This document shows positions 55,776-64,000 of a stretch of 64,000 nucleotides of DNA, one piece after another. How positions within the stretch are numbered: position 1 is the first letter of the stretch; every line of letters starts with the position of its first letter. A program made the translations under genes and the position numbers. The DNA is from Bacteroidota bacterium (GTDB lineage Bacteria > Bacteroidota > Ignavibacteria > Kapaibacteriales > UBA2268): contig SCSM01000028.1 in assembly GCA_004322215.1 (NCBI GenBank), forward strand, positions 1 to 64,000, read 5' to 3'. The notes beneath the pieces are model-generated. The model saw nothing but the letters and a program-made list of their open reading frames with translations, was not told where the DNA came from and did no database searches.

Positions 55776-56941
55776 TATTTTTTATTTTTTTCTTTAAAAT
55801 CTTTCATAGCAATAACAAGTTTTTTATAATCTTCAATTTCATTATATACCTGTGATGAAATCCTGAATAGCAGATTCCCGTTATTATTATGAAAGGCGAG
55901 TTCAATCTTATATTCTTTCATAAAATGATTTCTCAAATCAATTGTTATATGCTCATTTGGTTCCAACCTTACAGGTAAACTGATTGACGACATAAATCCG
56001 AGCATTTCGTTATTTGTATGTACAGGAATCTTCAATTCACTGCAAATCAATTCTGTCGCATCGCACACAAGTTTATGATTGTATTCTCTCACTTTTACAA
56101 AGTTTAACAAATTGTAAAAACCAATTGCAGATGACAGACCAAGCCATGGAGAAGGATTTTTTGTGCCTGTCCATGCAAATTCCTCCTGGTAACTCTTCCC
56201 GTAAAATAATGAAATTGTTAGAGGATTTATTTTATTCTGCCATTTCTCAGATACCCACAAAAACGCGCAACCTTTTGGTGCAAACATCCATTTATGACAA
56301 TTACCCGTATAAAAATCTGCTCCGAGTTCATCGAGATTCAAATCCGTCATTCCTGGTGCGTGTGCTCCGTCAATTATAGTAATAATACCTTTTGAACGGC
56401 ACAAATCAATTAGCTCTTTTATTGGAAAAACCAATGCCGTTGGAGAAGATACATGGTCAACTATTAGAATTTTCGTTCTGTCATTTATTTTCACTGTTAT
56501 TTTTTCGATTATTAATTTATTATCAACAACGGGGAATGGTATGTCAATCTCAATGGCTTTTGCTCCGGTTCTTTCTGCAAAGTACTTTATTGTATTGCGG
56601 ACACCCTGGTAAACATGATTAGGTGTAATTATCTCATCACCCGGCTTTAATTCCTTTTCCAATGAATGTAAAACGGTATTAATACCTGTAGTTGCATTTT
56701 CAACAAGTACAATGTCCCCGGGTTTTGCACCGGTGAAATTTGCAAGTTTAGTTATCGCATCTTTTAGTAAGTAAGGATATTCCCCCTCAAAAAATGAAAG
56801 TGGTTCCCTCTCAAGCCGCCTTTCGATTTCTTCTTTGGCTTCTATTACCTTTATAGGTGTTGCTCCGAATGAGCCGTGATTCAGAAATGTTACCTCATCA
56901 TCCAGCAGCCATTCTTTTTTTATTCTATATCCGAATTCCAT
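55775..56941 (-). CDS. Class V aminotransferase (isopenicillin-N epimerase-like)
   Basis: A 388-residue PLP enzyme. Opening TFLNHGSFGATPIKVIEA, the glycine loop NATTGINTV, DGAHAPG with D191, and the PLP lysine K217 in GNCHKWMFAPKGCAFLW define the isopenicillin-N epimerase/cysteine-desulfurase-like branch. No desulfurase loop cysteine is evident, so simple sulfur transfer is not supported. Reaction unknown. First gene of the operon with the glycosyltransferase and the HAD phosphatase; an amino-sugar or amino-acid modification is conceivable from that neighbourhood but remains a guess. Confidence 0.85.
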   Translation of the reverse strand: MEFGYRIKKEWLLDDEVTFLNHGSFGATPIKVIEAKEEIERRLEREPLSFFEGEYPYLLKDAITKLANFTGAKPGDIVLVENATTGINTVLHSLEKELKPGDEIITPNHVYQGVRNTIKYFAERTGAKAIEIDIPFPVVDNKLIIEKITVKINDRTKILIVDHVSSPTALVFPIKELIDLCRSKGIITIIDGAHAPGMTDLNLDELGADFYTGNCHKWMFAPKGCAFLWVSEKWQNKINPLTISLFYGKSYQEEFAWTGTKNPSPWLGLSSAIGFYNLLNFVKVREYNHKLVCDATELICSELKIPVHTNNEMLGFMSSISLPVRLEPNEHITIDLRNHFMKEYKIELAFHNNNGNLLFRISSQVYNEIEDYKKLVIAMKDFKEKNKK

Positions 56942-57079
56942 CTTTCTTTCTTTAGTAATTATTAAATTTCAATAAATTTGAAAATTATCATTTTAAAATT
57001 ATACTTTGTTTTTATTATTATAAAAATTATAAATTTAAAAATTCAACAAAAATTGAAAATTCTAAATTGTAAATTTTAT

Positions 57080-59077
57080 TTAATTCTCACTTACTTCAAA
57101 ATCCTGCAAAACAAATCTTTCTGCTAATTCTTCATTTATCCCATCGAGAAATCTTGAAGGTTTAGAAAGCACAATTCCCGATTCCCTGTCATATATATTT
57201 GTCGGATAAGTCAGGTATAAATAATCTTTTGCCCTTGTGCAGGCAACATAGAACAACCTTCTCTCCTCTTCGATTGAATCCACTGAATCTGCTGCTTTTG
57301 ACGAGGGAAATCGACCATCCAATACCCAAATCAGGAATACAACTTTCCACTCCAGTCCTTTAGCTGAATGTATCGTACTGAGAGAAATATATTCATCCTC
57401 CTTCGATTCTTCTTCCAAATCCACAACTGATTCAACCGGCGGTTCGATTGCCATATCATTCAGAAATTCATTAACAGATTTATATCTTTCGGCAATTGTT
57501 ATAAACATCTCGATATCTTTCCATCTCTTCTGCCAGTCATCATATTTATTTTGGAGCAATGGCTTGTAATAATCTGCGATTAAACTCGCCCTTTCTCCTA
57601 TGTTAATTTTCCCTGTACTTATCTCATTCATAAATTTGAACATGTTATTAATCGAATCTTTTCCTTTGGGAATCCATGTCAAATCAGGTGATTTAGATAA
57701 ATCCACATTCTTCTCCGTTAGCTGTTCGATTATCCTTGTAGAAGTTCTTGGACCCACTCCTTCAAGTAATAGCAGAGCTCTGTTCCAGCTTACCGCATCC
57801 CTCGGGTTCGATAATATTTTAAAGAAGGAGGTCATATCTTTTATGTGCGATGTTTCTACAAACTTCATTCCGCCGAATTTTCTATATGGAATATTTGCTT
57901 TGTTTAATTCAATTTCCAAATCGAATGACAAAAATGCCGAACGGAAAAGCACAGACATTTCCTCCAGGGGAATTCCCTGTTCTCTCAATTCCAGGATTTC
58001 TTGAACGAGAAATAGCGATTGCTGTCTCTCATTTTCCGATGTAATGATTTTCGGCTTTTCCTCTGCAAATTTTCTTGAAAATAATTCCTTCTGATACTGA
58101 AAAGGTGCTGCTTTGATAATCTCATTTGTCAAACTTAGAATAGGTTCGTTACTCCTGTAATTTTCTTCTATTTTATATATTTTACATTCTTTGAACGATT
58201 CAGGAAATTCAATAATATTCCTGAATTCTGCTCCGCGGAATGAATATATGCTTTGTGCGTCGTCACCCACTGCCATAACGTTTTCATTTACTCCTGCAAG
58301 TAATTTCACTATTTCGTGCTGGAGTTTATTTGTATCCTGGTACTCATCAACCATAACATAAGTGTATCTCCTGTTTATTTCCTTCTTCGCGTCCGGAAAC
58401 TCATTCAGCAATTTAAATAAATACAAAAGCAGGTCATCGTAATCGAGTACATTATATTTTTTCTTGTATTCAATATAAGCTTTACCAATTTGAATTATGT
58501 TATCGAGTTCCTCAAAAAAGTAAGGGAAATCATTCAGTAATACTTCTTCGACATTCAGGCAGCGATTAACAGCCAAATTGAAAATCTTTAATAATGTCTC
58601 TTTTTTGGGAAACCTTTTTTTGCTTTTGTCGAATCTCATTTGAGTCCTGATGAGATTAATTGTGTCCTCGCTGTCTCCTTGGTCTAATACATTAAAATTA
58701 CTCTCCATGCTCAGCAACTTCGCATATTTCCTTAGAATATTCAGCGAGAATGAATGGAATGTTCCTCCCGATACTCTTTCGCATCGCCCATCGAGCAGTG
58801 TGGAAGCCCTTCTCAGCATTTCTGTTGATGCTTTTCTTGTGAATGTAAGAAGCAGAATTGAATCCGGCTGAACCCCGTCTTCGACAAGCCGGGCAAGACG
58901 GTAAACGAGGGTTCGTGTCTTGCCTGTTCCTGCTCCTGCAATAACGAGTGCAGCACCATTGTTATGCATTACTGCTTCGTATTGTGCAGGGTTCAATTCA
59001 TTGTTATAGCCAATCTTATAGCCAATTCTCTTTCTTGGCTCTATCTCGGTAACCTTCTTTAGCTGTATTTTTTTCAC
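57080..59077 (-). CDS. UvrD/PcrA-type DNA helicase
   Basis: A 665-residue superfamily 1A helicase. Seen in order: Q-motif LNPAQYEAVMH, Walker A VIAGAGTGKTRTL (about 45-57), motif Ia LLLTFTRKAS, motif Ic GTFHSFSLNILRK, motif II MVDEYQDTNK, motif III VGDDAQSIYSFRGA, motif IV YRSNEPIL, motif V STIHSAKGLEWKVVF and motif VI YVACTRAKDYLYLTYP. It unwinds DNA during repair or replication fork clearing. It lacks the C-terminal PcrA extension, so UvrD/Rep-type is safest. The start is GTG; a single gene with an A+T repeat-like tail behind the stop. Confidence 0.93.
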   Translation of the reverse strand: MKKIQLKKVTEIEPRKRIGYKIGYNNELNPAQYEAVMHNNGAALVIAGAGTGKTRTLVYRLARLVEDGVQPDSILLLTFTRKASTEMLRRASTLLDGRCERVSGGTFHSFSLNILRKYAKLLSMESNFNVLDQGDSEDTINLIRTQMRFDKSKKRFPKKETLLKIFNLAVNRCLNVEEVLLNDFPYFFEELDNIIQIGKAYIEYKKKYNVLDYDDLLLYLFKLLNEFPDAKKEINRRYTYVMVDEYQDTNKLQHEIVKLLAGVNENVMAVGDDAQSIYSFRGAEFRNIIEFPESFKECKIYKIEENYRSNEPILSLTNEIIKAAPFQYQKELFSRKFAEEKPKIITSENERQQSLFLVQEILELREQGIPLEEMSVLFRSAFLSFDLEIELNKANIPYRKFGGMKFVETSHIKDMTSFFKILSNPRDAVSWNRALLLLEGVGPRTSTRIIEQLTEKNVDLSKSPDLTWIPKGKDSINNMFKFMNEISTGKINIGERASLIADYYKPLLQNKYDDWQKRWKDIEMFITIAERYKSVNEFLNDMAIEPPVESVVDLEEESKEDEYISLSTIHSAKGLEWKVVFLIWVLDGRFPSSKAADSVDSIEEERRLFYVACTRAKDYLYLTYPTNIYDRESGIVLSKPSRFLDGINEELAERFVLQDFEVSEN

Positions 59078-59225
59078 TTTTATTGGCTATAATAAATAAA
59101 CAAATAACAAAGTTAACTAATTGCACCGAGAGAATTAAATCTGTTCATAAATTTCCTTTTTACTTTTTTATTATTTAATTTTATTACAATTAGATAATAC
59201 TTGTATCAAATATTAAGGGTTAAAA

Positions 59226-60119
59226 ATGAAAAAAATTAATTATTTTATTGTTATTTTGCTTGTATTATTATCAGTATCATTATCATATTCCCAACCCTTT
59301 AAGGCAAAAGATGGATTAAGTACAGCAAGCAGCAATTCCGGAATCTCAAATCCCGAACTTTTGATGTGTGCAGCAGTTAATGGTTATATTACGGGATTGC
59401 CTACTGATTTTAAATTCTATATTAATTATGGTGAGGCAAATGCATGGTTTTACCTTTTCAGGTCTGCCGATAATCATAACGATAAAAAATTAATGATGTG
59501 CTATTATTTAATAAATTTATTATCGTTTGAAATACCTTTATCAAGTATGATTGACAGTCTCCCTTATGAACCGGCTGGCAGTCTGAATGACATTGATTGG
59601 ATGGATAGTGATGTAATGGCAGAAAATCTAAGAAATTCACAGGATTATAAAAATTATTTGAATGCACATACCGATGCCACTATCAGGTTTGTTACACTTA
59701 GTTACAATGGTGATTATCCATATTTGCCCATCGGTAATGCGTATTGGATGGCAAGAATTGAAGCTCCAAATGCAAAATCCCTGATTTGTGCCGTAAATGC
59801 TGTTGATGGTGATGTGACTTGTTTCGATGAACCATCCGCAGTTGATGAAAAAGTTGATGAAAAAATTGAACTTAAGTTTTATCCCAATCCTTCAAAAGAC
59901 TATTTATTTGTTACAATTCCCCCAAATATTTCAATAAATGGAAATCTATTAGAATTATTTGATTCGGAAGGGAAATTAGCTTACTGCTTCAATGTTAAAC
60001 CGGTTGATGGAATAAATTTAATTTCTGTTCCGATACAACTACTTTCAAATGGGCAATATTTTATTAAATTGTCTACTTCAACCGGAATATTATCTGGACA
60101 ATTTGTAATTGAAAGATAA
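59226..60119 (+). CDS. Secreted protein with T9SS sorting domain
   Basis: A 297-residue exported protein. Signal peptide (1-22, cleavage near SYSQ), a ~190-residue domain I do not recognise (with three or four cysteines, MMCYYLINLLSFEIPLSSMI and NAYWMARIEAPNAKSLICAV), and a C-terminal sorting domain beginning KFYPNPSKDYLFVTI with LELFDSEGKLAY and NGQYFIKL. It is probably moved out by the type IX system. It sits 53 bases before a propeller-like exported protein on the same strand. Confidence 0.75.
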   Translation: MKKINYFIVILLVLLSVSLSYSQPFKAKDGLSTASSNSGISNPELLMCAAVNGYITGLPTDFKFYINYGEANAWFYLFRSADNHNDKKLMMCYYLINLLSFEIPLSSMIDSLPYEPAGSLNDIDWMDSDVMAENLRNSQDYKNYLNAHTDATIRFVTLSYNGDYPYLPIGNAYWMARIEAPNAKSLICAVNAVDGDVTCFDEPSAVDEKVDEKIELKFYPNPSKDYLFVTIPPNISINGNLLELFDSEGKLAYCFNVKPVDGINLISVPIQLLSNGQYFIKLSTSTGILSGQFVIER

Positions 60120-60172
60120 AAAAGTTAATTGGTTTTTTAATGATTTTATTTATGAATTAATCAAGGGATTTT

Positions 60173-61411
60173 GTGAAAAAGCTTCTTTTAATATTTTTAG
60201 TATTCTATATTATTATATTTTCAAATAATTTTCTTAAAGCAGATAAATGCAAAGATTATCTTGCCTTTGCTTCACCTGAAAGCATAACATCCTTCGGTAT
60301 TGACACCACCGGGCATTGGTGGGCACTTGCTTCGAACACAAATACGAATTACCGGCTTATTGTTGACGGTAAGGAGATTGGCGTTTTCAGGGAAATAAAA
60401 TCACTTACTTTTTCTAACGACGGTAACAGGTGGGCTTGTCTCGCAAAGGATAATGTCCGTTGGTTTGTCGTTGCTAATGACACTTTAATCGAATTACCTG
60501 CAAGCGATGCCGGAGAATTAGCTTTCAGTCCCGATTCAAAAGCTTTTGTCTATTCCTATTTTGAAGGCGAGAATGAAGTTATTGTACTACCCAACAGGAG
60601 ATTTAATGTCATTAACCGGATTGGTCATTTCTATCCGGGATTTGGTGGAAATACGATTTCTTTTCTGGGTATCAGGGGCGAAGATACTGTTATCAATATA
60701 AATGGAACAGAATCTCAGCCCTTCCAATCTATAATTCCAATGGGTTACTGGCTCGACGGGCAGATGGTTTATGCTGCTAAGAATGGGGGGGTATGGGAAG
60801 TCTATAAAAATTTCAGTGCTATATCGGAATCCTACGCTGAAATAACCGAAGCAAAAATTAATGTTTATGGTACTGTCGCAGCAATTCTTGCACGTCAGAT
60901 GAGCGGGAATTATTTGTGTGCAATTTTTTCCGATGAGTATTACGACCCTCTTGTCAGCAAACCCTACGACTTTGCAAATGCACTTGTGCTTCATCCTTCT
61001 TTGCCCTTAGCTGCATTTCGTGCAACTATTTCTACAAATAATTTCATTGCTCTTAGTAATACCGATTATTATGGAGGGCAGACTATGGGCTATCCTTATT
61101 TTACTTATGATGGTGCTGAGATGTATTTTTTCGGTTGCGATATTGACTGCTTTGTCAACATCAACGGTAGGAAATATTCCACAAATATGCAGATTGACCT
61201 TATGAATTATTACCCGATGAAACCTGACAGTAGAACCATTGCTTATGCTACGGGTACTTCAATGGTTGTCAGAGACCTTGAAAAGAACATGCTCTATTCA
61301 GGTATGATGGTTGACCAGGTTTCACAGCCGATTTATAATTGGCGTAGCAAACGATATGAGGCACTGGGCTTGATTAATCAACGTCTGTTTTTATTAACCT
61401 GTGAGTGGTAA
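60173..61411 (+). CDS. Exported WD40/TolB-like propeller protein of unknown function
   Basis: A 412-residue exported protein. Signal peptide (about 1-23) is followed by repeated blades of the TolB-like or WD-like form (LTFSNDGNRWACLAKDNVRW, LAFSPDSKAFVYSYFEGEN, MKPDSRTIAYATGTSM). Each block ends in short polar turns. No sorting domain and no lipobox are seen, so it is probably periplasmic. The start codon is GTG with AGGGA upstream. It precedes a lipoprotein gene by 36 bases, and the genes 59226-62934 may form one loose operon. Confidence 0.7.
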   Translation: MKKLLLIFLVFYIIIFSNNFLKADKCKDYLAFASPESITSFGIDTTGHWWALASNTNTNYRLIVDGKEIGVFREIKSLTFSNDGNRWACLAKDNVRWFVVANDTLIELPASDAGELAFSPDSKAFVYSYFEGENEVIVLPNRRFNVINRIGHFYPGFGGNTISFLGIRGEDTVININGTESQPFQSIIPMGYWLDGQMVYAAKNGGVWEVYKNFSAISESYAEITEAKINVYGTVAAILARQMSGNYLCAIFSDEYYDPLVSKPYDFANALVLHPSLPLAAFRATISTNNFIALSNTDYYGGQTMGYPYFTYDGAEMYFFGCDIDCFVNINGRKYSTNMQIDLMNYYPMKPDSRTIAYATGTSMVVRDLEKNMLYSGMMVDQVSQPIYNWRSKRYEALGLINQRLFLLTCEW

Positions 61412-61447
61412 TATTGTTTTTATTAATTACTTTTAAGGAGTATTATT

Positions 61448-62161
61448 ATGCAATCATTGTTATCTTTTATTGTTATTTGTATCCTGTTTTTTCTTGCCGG
61501 CTGCTCAGAATCCACAGATTCAGGTAACAATGCAACCGTTAATATTCGTTCCGAAATGGCGCAAGGCACTGTCAGTATTGCCGAATTATCGAACAAAGAA
61601 AATTCAATTCTGAAATCCGAAGTTGATTCTCTGAGAATCAGTAGAATTAGAATTTTATTATCGGAAATCAAATTTCATTCGGAAGCCGAGCAAAACGACA
61701 GTGTGGACAAACTATTCAAAGCAGGTCCCTTTCTTTTTATAGGTGATTCGACCGGAACCTATTTCGAATTGGCTAACGGGCAAATACCTGCAGGTATTTA
61801 CGAAAAAATCAAGTTTGAAATTCACCGTTTCAATTCCGGCGATTTGGTTCAATACCAAAATGATGCTGTTTTTAAAGACTTTGCAACTTCTGAAAGATTT
61901 TCAGTTATTATCGAAGGTATTAGTTACAAGAGTGGAATTGCCGCTGCATTCACATATAAAGGAACACCAACGGCAAATCTCTCGCTGAAGTTTGAACCAT
62001 CATTAAATTTACAGGCAAATATTACTACAAATGTTTATTTGCAGGTTTCTCCGGTGGATTTACTCAAAAGCGGAAATTCCGTGCTTGACCCGAGTGATTC
62101 AACTAATGCAAATGACATTGATAATCTAATTAAAGCAGCTATTAAAGCAGTTAAAAAATAA
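61448..62161 (+). CDS. DUF4382-like lipoprotein
   Basis: A 237-residue lipoprotein. The signal peptide ends FLAGC, a clean lipobox, with AAGGAG before the ATG. The mature domain shows the layout of DUF4382-like proteins: IRILLSEIKFHSE, a central beta region (ELANGQIPAGIYEKIKFEIH), then LSLKFEPSLNLQANITTNVY and VDLLKSG. The family role is unknown; some members carry carbohydrate- or metal-related regulons, which cannot be judged here. It is followed after 14 bases by a four-helix membrane protein. Confidence 0.72.
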   Translation: MQSLLSFIVICILFFLAGCSESTDSGNNATVNIRSEMAQGTVSIAELSNKENSILKSEVDSLRISRIRILLSEIKFHSEAEQNDSVDKLFKAGPFLFIGDSTGTYFELANGQIPAGIYEKIKFEIHRFNSGDLVQYQNDAVFKDFATSERFSVIIEGISYKSGIAAAFTYKGTPTANLSLKFEPSLNLQANITTNVYLQVSPVDLLKSGNSVLDPSDSTNANDIDNLIKAAIKAVKK

Positions 62162-62175
62162 TCTTATTTGAAATT

Positions 62176-62934
62176 ATGAGTAATCAATCTAATCAATTGA
62201 AAAATTCACTCATTGCCTGGATTATCATTATGGTAATCGGAACTGTAATGTTTATTCTGTCTATGGCATTAGATGTTCAACCTGTCGAAACGAGTATTGC
62301 ATTGTTTGTAATAGGTGTAACACTTGCCGGTTTAAGTTTAGGTATGACAATTAATTATTCCGTAAAGATTATAAAGCAAAACCTGAATAAACCTAAATCT
62401 TTACCTATTGTTGAATGGACTTTCACAAGGGAGGAATGGAATCAATATTGTAAACAGAATTTAAAATATAAAATCAGGCAATATTTAAAATTATTTTATT
62501 TTATCCTTGTAGTCATTATAATAATTAATGTTATTTTATTTTTAACAATTCCTGATTCAGTGAGTAAAAGATATTTAGCATTGTCCGATTTAATCCCGTG
62601 TTTATTAATTTTATTATTTATACCGCTGCTCGAATTTTTAAATTTAAAGTTTAGCAAAGCAGATGTTAAGATTTTCGATTCATCCGTTATTGTAGGTGGT
62701 ATTCATTATAACTGGAATGTTGCGAACGGGAAATTGATTGAAGTAAAAATGTTAAATGAAAATCCTCCTTTAATTTTCATTAAGTATTCAATTCCTAAAC
62801 AAAGAACAAGTTTTATTAATTTGAATTTTAAAGTGTTATCTGTAATTGTCCCGGTCAATGTTTACGAATTGAACAAAAGTCAGGAAATTGTTGAAATGTT
62901 TCAAAAAAGAATCAATGAAAAAAAAATGCCCTGA
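62176..62934 (+). CDS. Four-helix membrane protein of unknown function
   Basis: A 252-residue membrane protein. Helices lie near residues 10-30, 38-62, 104-126 and 138-154. The C-terminal ~95 residues are a beta-rich cytoplasmic domain (VKIFDSSVIVGGIHYNWNVA, LNFKVLSVIVPVNV) reminiscent of PH-like or YcxB-like domains, though not clearly assignable. It is the last gene before a bidirectional terminator that overlaps its stop codon, and lies 14 bases behind the lipoprotein gene. Confidence 0.65.
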   Translation: MSNQSNQLKNSLIAWIIIMVIGTVMFILSMALDVQPVETSIALFVIGVTLAGLSLGMTINYSVKIIKQNLNKPKSLPIVEWTFTREEWNQYCKQNLKYKIRQYLKLFYFILVVIIIINVILFLTIPDSVSKRYLALSDLIPCLLILLFIPLLEFLNLKFSKADVKIFDSSVIVGGIHYNWNVANGKLIEVKMLNENPPLIFIKYSIPKQRTSFINLNFKVLSVIVPVNVYELNKSQEIVEMFQKRINEKKMP

Positions 62935-62960
62935 TTTGTTATTTCAGGGCATTTATTTTT
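62925..62960. terminator. Bidirectional terminator overlapping stop codon
   Basis: ATGCCCTGA (62926-62934) pairs with TCAGGGCAT (62944-62952) around a 9-base loop. The A-run before and TTATTTTT after the stem allow termination on both strands. The left arm includes the stop codon of the membrane protein gene. Confidence 0.85.
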
Positions 62961-62967
62961 AACAATG

Positions 62968-64000
62968 TTATTTATTCAAAATCAATTTATTTAATATTAA
63001 TTCATTACCCGTTCTAATATTGCAAATATACATTCCCGGTGGTAGAATACTACCATCAAAAACAAATTCATAGCTTCCTGCAATTTTCTTATCTGTGTAA
63101 TTGATTATTTCGAATCCGCGCAAATCGGTAATTCTAATATTCACCTCTCCCGGAATTTCCAAATCATAAGAAATTATTGTCGATATATTAAATGGATTGG
63201 GTATTACCTTGCTTGATGTAATATTATTTGTATAATCATGAACTGAAGTCAAGTCATTATTATAAGTTAGCCACTGATTGTTTGACCAGTTCACCCCAAC
63301 CCATGTTAATCTCTTGAATTCTGATAAATACCCATTCTGGCTATATTGATATGATGCTTTAGCCCTGTTTACCCAGGAACTTGTACTGTCATTCCAGTCC
63401 TCATTCAAATATTCACTTACTTTGTTATCGGTATTATAGGTATTTGTTATTCGGGAATTTAAGCTCCAACTGCTGTCCCTCCAATTATAATTTAATGTTC
63501 TCTCGAGCCGATTATTTTCATCGTATTGAAATTCTGTTTTTCTTTGGGGTGACCATTCACCGTTTCTTTCCCTTTCATTAGATGTTTCGATTAACCTACC
63601 GTTTTCATCGAATTTTCTTATGTCTTTCCTGGTGTCAACCCAAATGCTGTCTTCCCAGTTTTGACCCAGGGTTTCTGCTGTCCTTGTTGTTGAATCATAA
63701 CTCGATACATTTCTGGACTGATTAACCCAACCGATTGTGTCCCATGTTTGGATAGTGAATATTGTCAAAGTTGTCATGTTTTGATATTCAAGTACGTTCC
63801 GGCTGTAATTAATCCATGCATTGTCCTGCCAGCTTAATGTAAGTATTTCTGTCATGCGATTACTGTCATTGTAGCTGTATGATATTTTTTGAAAATTTTT
63901 CCAGTCGGGAAACAATGACTGCTGCTTAAGGTCTTCAATCAGCAATAGGTTTTGATTATAGGTAAACGAATCTCTTTCAGCAGCTTTCCAATTTCCAAAC
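62968..64000 (-). CDS. T9SS cargo with ~30-residue W-D-S-W repeats, 5-prime cut by window edge
   Basis: A partial gene: the frame stays open to the window edge, so the N-terminus and signal peptide lie outside; 343 residues are visible. It is built from about seven ~30-residue repeats of the form WxDSxWxNxxR....YD..NR..E.L, comparable to YD-type repeat proteins but not RHS. The C-terminal ~80 residues (VIPNPFNISTIISYDLEIPG ... LPPGMYICNIRTGNELI) form a type A T9SS sorting domain. A surface repeat protein is the likely form; ligand unknown. It faces the terminator at 62925. Confidence 0.8.
   Translation of the reverse strand, partial: FGNWKAAERDSFTYNQNLLLIEDLKQQSLFPDWKNFQKISYSYNDSNRMTEILTLSWQDNAWINYSRNVLEYQNMTTLTIFTIQTWDTIGWVNQSRNVSSYDSTTRTAETLGQNWEDSIWVDTRKDIRKFDENGRLIETSNERERNGEWSPQRKTEFQYDENNRLERTLNYNWRDSSWSLNSRITNTYNTDNKVSEYLNEDWNDSTSSWVNRAKASYQYSQNGYLSEFKRLTWVGVNWSNNQWLTYNNDLTSVHDYTNNITSSKVIPNPFNISTIISYDLEIPGEVNIRITDLRGFEIINYTDKKIAGSYEFVFDGSILPPGMYICNIRTGNELILNKLILNK

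Noticed and set aside
55775-56941. Aminotransferase V as a cysteine desulfurase (SufS/IscS)
   Set aside because: The active-site cysteine loop is not evident and no suf or isc gene adjoins it.

Overview
The window is a piece of an AT-rich bacterial chromosome from the FCB group (Bacteroidota, Ignavibacteriota, Kapabacteria and relatives). The evidence is a set of secreted proteins ending in type IX secretion system (T9SS) sorting domains, a PorQ protein, a PorZ-like propeller, an ECF sigma factor operon with a DUF4252-type protein, and a Bacteroidota-type promoter (TTG...TAnnTTTG) before the tRNA cluster. Clear Shine-Dalgarno sequences before many genes (rpoB, rpoC, rplL, the TM2 gene) and a large B12-dependent ribonucleotide reductase fit an Ignavibacteria/Kapabacteria-like lineage better than classical Bacteroidia. 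That placement is inference.

Layout. 1-2.1 kb: a T9SS-exported YCF48 propeller and a PAP2 phosphatase. 2.2-7.6 kb: nrdJ behind two inverted repeats, a class I/II aminotransferase and an FmdB zinc ribbon. 7.7-9.3 kb: an overlapping ECF sigma / membrane anti-sigma-like / DUF4252 operon. 9.5-22.5 kb: envelope and redox genes (lipoproteins, glutathione peroxidase, a SPOR protein, murG, FKBP, ribH, a PorZ-like protein, free methionine sulfoxide reductase, ferredoxin-NADP reductase). 22.7-35 kb: the core information operon, with tRNA Tyr-Gly-Gly-Thr-Trp, secE, nusG, rplK, rplA, an L10 leader RNA, rplJ, rplL, rpoB and rpoC, closed by a strong terminator. No tuf gene lies between tRNA-Thr and tRNA-Trp. 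35-47 kb: a thioesterase, porQ, glyA, a MITE-like element, class I aldolase, a large cysteine-rich secreted protein, an ABC exporter half, a second YCF48/T9SS protein, a 716-base AT-rich gap and a DedA protein. 47-57 kb: an orphan CheB, lptB-htrA, priA, a DUF2752/TM2 pair and a three-gene HAD / glycosyltransferase / aminotransferase V operon. 57-64 kb: a UvrD-type helicase and secreted, lipoprotein or membrane proteins, ending with a T9SS cargo cut by the window edge.

How the genes work together. The 22.7-35 kb block makes part of the transcription and translation machinery, with an autoregulatory leader before L10-L7/L12 and two hairpins before rpoB. PorQ and the PorZ-like protein belong to the outer-membrane attachment complex that finishes T9SS cargo. 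The cargo-type proteins at 29-1354, 44345-45667, 59226-60119 and 62968-64000 are likely clients. LptB, MurG, the PAP2 phosphatase, DedA and the glycosyltransferase operon serve envelope building; HtrA, FKBP, GPx and MsrC serve protein quality and redox repair.

No defence island, prophage or CRISPR is visible. The less explained material is mostly non-coding: near-perfect palindromes, a MITE-like element, and short A+T repeats placed directly behind stop codons. Some protein variants also stand out: NusG with an acidic extension, CheB with altered receiver and catalytic loops, and an ABC subunit with Asp at the catalytic Glu position.
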